Shown here piece by piece: positions 6,692 through 10,989 of a stretch of DNA of 10,989 bases. Source of the stretch: JAAYYM01 sp035271065 (GTDB taxonomy: Bacteria > Bacillota > Clostridia > Lachnospirales > Lachnospiraceae); the NCBI GenBank assembly GCA_035271065.1, contig DATESB010000106.1, positions 1 through 10,989 of the forward strand, in the 5' to 3' direction. The stretch's first letter is position 1; the number at the start of each line of letters is the position of its first letter. The position numbers and the translations under genes are program-made. The notes below the pieces were generated by a model, which saw only the letters and a program-made list of their open reading frames with translations, did no database searches and was not told the DNA's origin.

Positions 6692-7024
6692 ATGACTGAT
6701 AGCGAGAAAATGGATTTACTGCTTGAAAAGTTCACCGGTATGGATGACAAAGTTACAAGCATTGATGCCAGAGTTACAAGTATCGATAACAGAGTTACAA
6801 ACATTGATACCAGAGTTGCAGGCATCGAAAAGGATACCCGAGATATTAAGCTCATCATTGAAAATGAGATTCGTGTCAATATCCAAAGAGTCGCTGAAGG
6901 ACACCTTGACCTTTCAAGAAACCTGCATGATGCAATGAAACCCAGCAATGAAATAGAGATGTTGGCCATCAAAGTAAGAATGCTGGAGTCTGATATGCGA
7001 GAAGTAAAACATAAAATATCATAA
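6692..7024 (+). CDS. Small coiled-coil protein of unknown function
   Basis: A 110-residue hydrophilic protein with no recognised domain, signal peptide or membrane segment. After MTDSEKMDLLLEKFTGMDDK come four seven-residue units of the pattern V-T-S-I-D-x-R (about residues 21-48), which give a canonical heptad with Val and Ile at the core positions. Further amphipathic helix follows, ending with EIEMLAIKVRMLESDMREVKHKIS. It should oligomerise through a parallel coiled coil. It is the only clear plus-strand gene and is divergent from the antitoxin-like gene. It has its own promoter and ribosome binding site and ends just before a hairpin terminator. Similar short heptad proteins are common as hypothetical proteins in Lachnospiraceae and in some phage tail or surface modules, but no function is assigned here. 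The coding call is supported by the strong ribosome binding site and regular heptads. Confidence 0.75.
   Translation: MTDSEKMDLLLEKFTGMDDKVTSIDARVTSIDNRVTNIDTRVAGIEKDTRDIKLIIENEIRVNIQRVAEGHLDLSRNLHDAMKPSNEIEMLAIKVRMLESDMREVKHKIS
6752..6835 (+). repeat. Tandem 21-bp coding repeat (four units)
   Basis: Four consecutive 21-base units start at 6752, 6773, 6794 and 6815 with GTTACAAGC, GTTACAAGT, GTTACAAAC and GTTGCAGGC. The first three are close copies ending in CAGA; the fourth is diverged. Each codes one heptad of the coiled coil, so gain or loss of a unit keeps the frame and changes the rod length by one heptad. Confidence 0.85.
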
Positions 7025-7043
7025 GACAATCATATGACAATAT

Positions 7044-7081
7044 AAAATGGCTCTCACCCGCATAAGGGAAAGAGCCATTTT
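7044..7081. terminator. Bidirectional rho-independent terminator
   Basis: An 11-bp perfect stem, AAAATGGCTCT (7044-7054) and AGAGCCATTTT (7071-7081), with further CCC/GGG pairing in the loop (7057-7059 and 7066-7068). It is followed by T's on the plus strand and by TTTTATA on the minus strand. It lies between the ends of the convergent coiled-coil gene and tRNA-Thr gene, so it can stop transcription from both sides. Confidence 0.85.
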
Positions 7082-7088
7082 TCTTTAC

Positions 7089-7161
7089 TGCTGTTATCCA
7101 GAATCGAACTGGAGACCTCCGCACTACCAATGCGGCGCACTACCGACTGTGCTATAACAGC
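7089..7161 (-). tRNA. tRNA-Thr (anticodon GGU)
   Basis: A complete 73-nt cloverleaf reads on the minus strand. The acceptor stem is GCTGTTA/TAACAGC, the D arm GCAC-AGTCGGTA-GTGC, the anticodon stem CCGCA/TGCGG with loop TTGGTAG, and the T arm TCCAG-TTCGAAT-CTGGA. The anticodon is GGT (7126-7128), which reads ACC and ACU threonine codons. The discriminator base is A (7089). The next bases are GTA, so the 3' CCA is not encoded and must be added by CCA transferase. The gene lies 71 nt downstream of sigH and just before the bidirectional terminator. It marks the border between the conserved operon and the accessory region. Confidence 0.95.
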
Positions 7162-7202
7162 TCGGAACATTGATTCATTTCTGATTCATGTTACCGAAGG
7201 TC

Positions 7203-7232
7203 ATTTTATCATATAGAATATAGGATTGTCTA
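7203..7232 (-). promoter_or_regulatory. Possible promoter for tRNA-Thr
   Basis: On the minus strand, TAGACA (7227-7232) and TAAAAT (7203-7208) are 18 nt apart, directly behind the sigH stop codon and about 35 nt ahead of the tRNA 5' end. The leader contains a direct repeat of GATTCAT and a short GGAACAT/ATGTTACC inverted repeat. Co-transcription with sigH is an alternative. Confidence 0.4.
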
Positions 7233-7859
7233 CTACTTTTTCACGTAAATAACCTTCTTGATTTTACCTTTGATTCGTTGCAATGCATTATCCGTTGATT
7301 TCTCGTCTTTTCCGAGGACTTTTGCGATTTGCACGTAACTCATTCCGGTGATATAGAGGTCCAGAACCTGCTTCTCAAATGGGCTTAATGTATTGTCTAT
7401 TTTTTGCTCTAGGGCATTTACATTTTCTTTGTCGAAGAATAATTCCTCAGGGCTTCTGTCTACTGCGGACTGTAACGCATCCACCAACGGTGCTTCTGCA
7501 TCCTCGTTATCCGAAATACTGCTATAGAGCGAAACATACGAATTAAGTGGTGTATGCTTTTGGCGGTCTGCAGCCTGCACAGCGGTATACATCTGCCTGG
7601 AAATGCATAGGTCTGCAAAGGTATAGAAACTGGCATCACGTCCGCTGTCGTAATCTCTGATTGCTTTGAACAAGCCAATCATACCTTCCTGAATCAAATC
7701 CTCATTATCGGCACCGAGAATAAACATTGCTTTTGCTTTGCTTCTGACTAAATTCTTATATTTGTCCATGATAAAATCTGTAATGGGGGCTTCTCCATCA
7801 CGTAATCTTACAATCAATTCTTCATCTGATATTTGTGCGTAACCGTTCTTTCTTTCCAT
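7233..7859 (-). CDS. sigH: RNA polymerase sporulation sigma factor SigH (sigma-30)
   Basis: A 208-residue sigma-70-family protein, slightly shorter than the roughly 218 residues of the B. subtilis protein. Region 2 includes DLIQEGMIGLFKAIRDYD (54-71), the core-binding helix, and FYTFADLCISRQMYTAVQAADRQKH (78-102), which melts and reads the -10. Region 4 (about 157-204) carries the HTH SYVQIAKVLGKDEKSTDNALQRIKGKI (174-200) for the -35. SigH drives entry into sporulation and stationary-phase genes, which implies a spore-forming lineage. The start is 10 nt after the rlmB stop, and GAGGA ahead of it overlaps that stop, indicating operon expression. It is the last protein gene of the conserved cysE-cysS-mrnC-rlmB-sigH cluster. 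The identification is supported by both sequence and context. Confidence 0.95.
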   Translation of the reverse strand: MERKNGYAQISDEELIVRLRDGEAPITDFIMDKYKNLVRSKAKAMFILGADNEDLIQEGMIGLFKAIRDYDSGRDASFYTFADLCISRQMYTAVQAADRQKHTPLNSYVSLYSSISDNEDAEAPLVDALQSAVDRSPEELFFDKENVNALEQKIDNTLSPFEKQVLDLYITGMSYVQIAKVLGKDEKSTDNALQRIKGKIKKVIYVKK

Positions 7860-7869
7860 GACGTTTCCT

Positions 7870-8610
7870 CTACTGCATCCGCTGTCTCACAATTTCATAT
7901 GCCAGCACACCTGCTGCCACTGATGCGTTCAATGAATCAATATCACCCTTCATCGGTATACTTGCCACGTAATCACATTTTTCTTTAATCAATCGTCCGA
8001 CTCCTGCGCCTTCATTTCCGATTACAAGCCCTATCGCTCCTGTCAAGTTTGTACGATACATCAACTCACCGTCCATATCGGCACACACAAACCAAAGTCC
8101 GCGCTTTTTCAAGTCTTCCATTGTTTTGGCCAAGTTGGTCACTTTTGCTACCGGTGTATAATTAAGTGCTCCGGCTGATGTTCTTGCAACAACCGCCGTT
8201 AACCCAACTGCCCTGTTCTTCGGAATAATCACTCCATGTGCGCCTGCAAGATTTGCAGTTCTGATGATTGCGCCGAGATTATGTGGGTCTTCGATATTAT
8301 CCAATAAGAAAATAAAAGGTGCCTCGTCTTTTTCTTCTGCATGTTTCAGAATGTCTTCTACCTCAGCATACTCATACGCTGCCGCCTGTGCAATGACCCC
8401 CTGATGATGTCCTGTCTCGCTCATCTGGTCAAGACGTTCCTTTGCCACATATTTGATTATGACATCCTGCTTCTTGGCTTCTCTCTTAATGGTCACAATC
8501 GGACCGTCCTGACATCCATCTAATATATACAATTTGTCGATTGTCTTTCCGGAACGAAATGCCTCAATGACTGCGTTACGTCCTTCTATTGTAAATTCTT
8601 CGTATGCCAT
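7870..8610 (-). CDS. rlmB: 23S rRNA (guanosine-2'-O-)-methyltransferase RlmB, TrmH/SpoU family
   Basis: A 246-residue SPOUT methyltransferase that uses S-adenosylmethionine to methylate a ribose 2'-OH in 23S rRNA. The N-terminal substrate-binding domain opens with the characteristic IEGRNAVIEAF (8-18). The three SpoU motifs are all present: LLDNIEDPHNLGAIIRTA (102-119), LVIGNEGAGV (195-204) and IPMKGDIDSLNASVAAGVLAYE (218-239), so it should be active. The knotted C-terminal domain implies a dimer. In B. subtilis the homologue YacO lies in the same place. A 77-nt AT-rich gap separates it from the upstream mrnC, with no clear terminator or promoter. Its ribosome binding site is GAGAGAAG. Members of this family can be mis-assigned between 23S rRNA and tRNA targets, so the exact guanosine is inferred from the family. 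Confidence 0.93.
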   Translation of the reverse strand: MAYEEFTIEGRNAVIEAFRSGKTIDKLYILDGCQDGPIVTIKREAKKQDVIIKYVAKERLDQMSETGHHQGVIAQAAAYEYAEVEDILKHAEEKDEAPFIFLLDNIEDPHNLGAIIRTANLAGAHGVIIPKNRAVGLTAVVARTSAGALNYTPVAKVTNLAKTMEDLKKRGLWFVCADMDGELMYRTNLTGAIGLVIGNEGAGVGRLIKEKCDYVASIPMKGDIDSLNASVAAGVLAYEIVRQRMQ

Positions 8611-8687
8611 AAACTTCTCTCTTTCTATGTTATGTTAATCAACCACTTATCTATAATCATCTAAATTTATCCATACTATCTAGCAAT

Positions 8688-9125
8688 TCACTTATTTGTT
8701 TCTGCATTATGTAAACCAGTTTTCACTAAATCAACCACACGCTCGCTCTGTCCCTTCAGATACAAATATCCAAACACAGCCTCTAGTCCGGTTGCCTTGC
8801 GATAGTCTGCCACGGATGCATTCTTCGCAGTTGTATAGGACTTTGCATTTCTTCCACGCTTGTAGATTGCCTGCTCTTCTTCCGTCATATAGTCTTGTAA
8901 GAAATCAGCCATCTGTGCCTGCGTCTGTGCCTTTACCAGCGCGCTTGCCTGCTGATGCAGTTTATTTGCTGCGCAATTGGCGCGTTCCACCACGATTGTC
9001 TTAATGACTAAATCGTAGATACTGTCGCCAATGTATGCAAGAGTAAGGGGCGAATATGCATTGATATCCGCCTCTTTTAACTCAAATTGCTTCTTAATAT
9101 AGGTCAGTAATTGTTCCTGTTCCAT
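8688..9125 (-). CDS. mrnC: Mini-ribonuclease III (23S rRNA maturation)
   Basis: A 145-residue RNase III catalytic domain without the double-stranded-RNA-binding domain, which is what defines Mini-III. AYIGDSIYDLVIK (30-42) carries the metal-binding Asp34 and GLEAVFGYLYL (113-123) the Glu115. HQQASALVKAQTQA (57-70) and RGRNAK (90-95) are also typical of the family. In B. subtilis this enzyme trims both ends of 23S rRNA from a precursor stem. Its place between cysS and rlmB is conserved in Firmicutes and fits a small ribosome-maturation pair with the following methyltransferase gene. AGGGAG precedes the ATG, and the gap to cysS is 27 nt. Confidence 0.94.
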   Translation of the reverse strand: MEQEQLLTYIKKQFELKEADINAYSPLTLAYIGDSIYDLVIKTIVVERANCAANKLHQQASALVKAQTQAQMADFLQDYMTEEEQAIYKRGRNAKSYTTAKNASVADYRKATGLEAVFGYLYLKGQSERVVDLVKTGLHNAETNK

Positions 9126-9152
9126 TTACTACTCCCTGCGCAGTATTTGCGT

Positions 9153-10559
9153 CTATGCTTTCTTCCACTTCACGCCTTCGCGTGTATCTTCCAACACAAT
9201 ACCTTGTGCAAGTAATTCATCCCTGATTGCATCTGCCTTTGCAAAATCTTTCGCTTTCTTGGCTTCTGCACGCTCTGCTATCTTACCTTCAACAAATGTA
9301 GCCAATTCCGCATCTTCTTCTGTCTTCTCTGCCTCTGCGAATGGTTTACATAAATTAAGTGAAAGTACCTGATCAAAATCTTCTATCAACGCACGCTTTG
9401 TTGCGTCGTTTGTATCTTCTTTTAATACATCATAAAGCATGGTAATCGCCATGGCAGTATTCAAATCGTTGCCGATTGTTTCTGCAAAACGTGCCTTATA
9501 TGCATCAAATATGCTCTGATCCACAGTACCGTCTGCCGAAAGTGTACTTGTCTTTGTTCGCAATTTCTGATAAGTTGCTGCCACACTATCCAGTTGTTCA
9601 AATGAAAACTCCAGTGGTTTGCGATAATGAGACTGCAGACAGAACATCCTGTACGCAAGCGGGTCGTAGCCCTTCTCCTCAAGTAAACTAACAGTCAAGA
9701 AAGCACCCTTTGACTTGCTCATTTTCCCGGATTTATCATTCAAATGATGTACATGGAACCAATAATTACACCACTTGTGTCCAACATAAGATTCACTCTG
9801 TGCCACCTCGTTTGTATGATGCGGGAAAATGTTATCCACGCCTCCGCAATGGATATCCATGCGCTCACCAAGATGTTTCATACTGATTGCAGAACATTCA
9901 ATATGCCAGCCGGGATAACCAACGCCCCACGGACTCTCCCATTTTAATGCCTGATCCTCAAACTTTGATTGTGTGAACCACAAAACAAAATCATTTTTAT
10001 TTCTCTTATTTGTATCTTCCTGCACATCATCACGCACGCCGATTAACAATTCATCCTCGCTCTGATTGCCGAATACATAATAGGAATTCAGCTTTGATGT
10101 GTCAAAATACACATTGTCTCCTGCCACATATGCATAGCCTTTTTCCAGCAACGTCTCTATCATATGAATAAACTCGGCAATACAATTCGTTGCAGGCTCC
10201 ACTACATCCGGAGTCTTGATATTCAACTTTGCGCAATCTGAGAAAAATGCATCTGTATAGAACTTTGCAATTTCCATCACGGACTTATGCTCGCGCTTTG
10301 CTCCGGCAAGCATCTTATCCTCTCCGCTGTCTGCATCGGATGCCAAATGTCCCACGTCTGTAATATTCATAACGCGTTTCACGTCGTATCCAAGATAACG
10401 GAATGTCTTCTCCAGAACATCTTCCATTAAATAACTGCGCAGGTTTCCGATATGTGCAAAATGATAAACTGTTGGCCCGCATGTATACATGCCAACCTTG
10501 CCGTCCTCATTTGGGACAAAATCCTCTTTTTGTTTGGTGAGTGTGTTGTATAACTTCAT
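9153..10559 (-). CDS. cysS: Cysteinyl-tRNA synthetase
   Basis: A complete 468-residue class I aminoacyl-tRNA synthetase that charges tRNA-Cys with cysteine in the cytosol. MYTCGPTVYHFAHIGNLRSY (24-43) contains the HIGH-type signature HIGN and the first zinc ligand C27. GWHIECSAIS (217-226) gives C222 and FPHHTNEVAQSES (245-257) gives H247 and E251, the other zinc ligands that select cysteine. KMSKS is at 279-283. The DALR and C-terminal anticodon-binding parts follow, with the usual lysine-rich KKAKDFAKADAIRDEL (434-449). It lies between cysE and mrnC, the usual Firmicutes order, which links cysteine supply with its use in translation. AAAGGAAA is the ribosome binding site. The 96-nt gap to cysE shows no convincing control element; any T-box would lie upstream of cysE, outside this window. 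Confidence 0.97.
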   Translation of the reverse strand: MKLYNTLTKQKEDFVPNEDGKVGMYTCGPTVYHFAHIGNLRSYLMEDVLEKTFRYLGYDVKRVMNITDVGHLASDADSGEDKMLAGAKREHKSVMEIAKFYTDAFFSDCAKLNIKTPDVVEPATNCIAEFIHMIETLLEKGYAYVAGDNVYFDTSKLNSYYVFGNQSEDELLIGVRDDVQEDTNKRNKNDFVLWFTQSKFEDQALKWESPWGVGYPGWHIECSAISMKHLGERMDIHCGGVDNIFPHHTNEVAQSESYVGHKWCNYWFHVHHLNDKSGKMSKSKGAFLTVSLLEEKGYDPLAYRMFCLQSHYRKPLEFSFEQLDSVAATYQKLRTKTSTLSADGTVDQSIFDAYKARFAETIGNDLNTAMAITMLYDVLKEDTNDATKRALIEDFDQVLSLNLCKPFAEAEKTEEDAELATFVEGKIAERAEAKKAKDFAKADAIRDELLAQGIVLEDTREGVKWKKA

Positions 10560-10655
10560 GAATGTAATTTCCTTTCGTTGTCTTCGCTGACTGCTTTATT
10601 TCATCAGATCATCTCTTCTAAAATGATTGTTTTTCGCTTATTGCTTCTCTATTCT

Positions 10656-10989
10656 TTACTTCTCCGCCTTTTCTAACTGCTTTACTGCCTTCTCCAAATC
10701 CAACAGCCTGTTGGTGAGCGCTGTATTAGCCTGCTGCAATACAGAGATATCTTCCTGTACGGGATCCGGTAGGTCGATTTGGTTCATGTCTTCGCGTGGC
10801 AATAACACATTTTCGCGTTTCACGACACGTCCCGGCACACCGACTACCGTGGAATTGGGCGGTACTTCTTCAAGCACGACGGAGCCTGCTCCTATTTTAG
10901 AATTAGCACCAATGGTAAATGAACCGAGTACTTTTGCACCTGCACTAATCATAACATTATCTTCTATCGTTGGGTGACGCTTGCCGGTT
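10656..10989 (-). CDS. cysE: Serine O-acetyltransferase, C-terminal part (partial at window edge)
   Basis: Only the last 110 or so codons are visible; the start lies beyond the right edge. The frame enters as TGKRHPTIEDNVMISAGAKVLG, the left-handed beta-helix signature of CysE. It continues with hexapeptide repeats (IGANSKIGAGSVVLEEVPPNSTVVGVPGRVV). The enzyme acetylates L-serine with acetyl-CoA to O-acetylserine, the first committed step of cysteine biosynthesis. After the helix comes a tail of about 50 residues with a predicted coiled coil (ISVLQQANTALTNRLLDLEKAVKQLEKAEK), similar to the extension seen in Firmicutes CysE proteins. The ATG at 10950-10952 is internal, not the start. Its place upstream of cysS supports the call. 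Confidence 0.93.
   Translation of the reverse strand, partial: TGKRHPTIEDNVMISAGAKVLGSFTIGANSKIGAGSVVLEEVPPNSTVVGVPGRVVKRENVLLPREDMNQIDLPDPVQEDISVLQQANTALTNRLLDLEKAVKQLEKAEK

Noticed and set aside
6752..6835. Regular repeats considered as a CRISPR array
   Set aside because: Units are 21 bp with no spacers, lie in a good reading frame and encode coiled-coil heptads.
6643..7029. A 128-codon minus-strand frame opposite the coiled-coil gene
   Set aside because: Its repeated leucine/serine pattern is the complement of the 21-bp repeats. The plus strand has the promoter, the ribosome binding site and the heptads.

Overview
The gene content points to a spore-forming, low-G+C Clostridia, most probably a member of the Lachnospiraceae. 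The order cysE-cysS-mrnC-rlmB-sigH is the conserved Firmicutes neighbourhood, and SigH is the early sporulation sigma factor. Almost everything lies on the minus strand, so the window is best read from right to left.

Right part (about 7233-10989): a compact housekeeping operon holds the end of cysE (serine O-acetyltransferase), cysS (cysteinyl-tRNA synthetase), mrnC (Mini-RNase III), rlmB (23S rRNA 2'-O-methyltransferase) and sigH. No yacP gene sits between rlmB and sigH, where Bacillus subtilis has one. A tRNA-Thr(GGU) gene follows at 7089-7161, and then a strong bidirectional hairpin terminator. This is where the core genome ends.

Middle part (about 5205-7030): an AT-rich accessory patch. 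On the plus strand is a 110-residue coiled-coil protein of unknown function, built on tandem 21-bp repeats. Divergent to it is a wHTH regulator of the AbiEi/MarR-like antitoxin type. Its promoter sits inside an unusually symmetric operator, with four copies of a 10-bp element around one dyad centre. The expected partner toxin, an AbiEii-type nucleotidyltransferase, has been gutted. Its start (MVQGIESF) still overlaps the antitoxin stop, and its last 80 or so codons remain, but the middle is gone and the two pieces are in different frames. The locus therefore reads as a toxin-antitoxin/abortive-infection module that lost its toxin and kept its autoregulated antitoxin.

Left part (1-5151): a four-gene, co-directional cell-surface polymer cassette with an extended -10 promoter overlapped by a 15-bp palindrome. 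In order of transcription it encodes a CDP-glycerol glycerophosphotransferase-family (TagB/TagF-like) polymerase, an extended SDR epimerase/dehydratase-like enzyme, an IspD/TarI-family cytidylyltransferase, and a large HAD-domain protein (COG5610-like) that runs off the left edge. Together they suggest synthesis and transfer of a CDP-activated phospho-polyol or modified sugar onto a teichoic-acid-like or capsular polymer. The exact substrate cannot be read from the sequence.

Coordinates and translations were worked out by eye. Family assignments rest on recognised motifs and neighbourhood, not on database searches.
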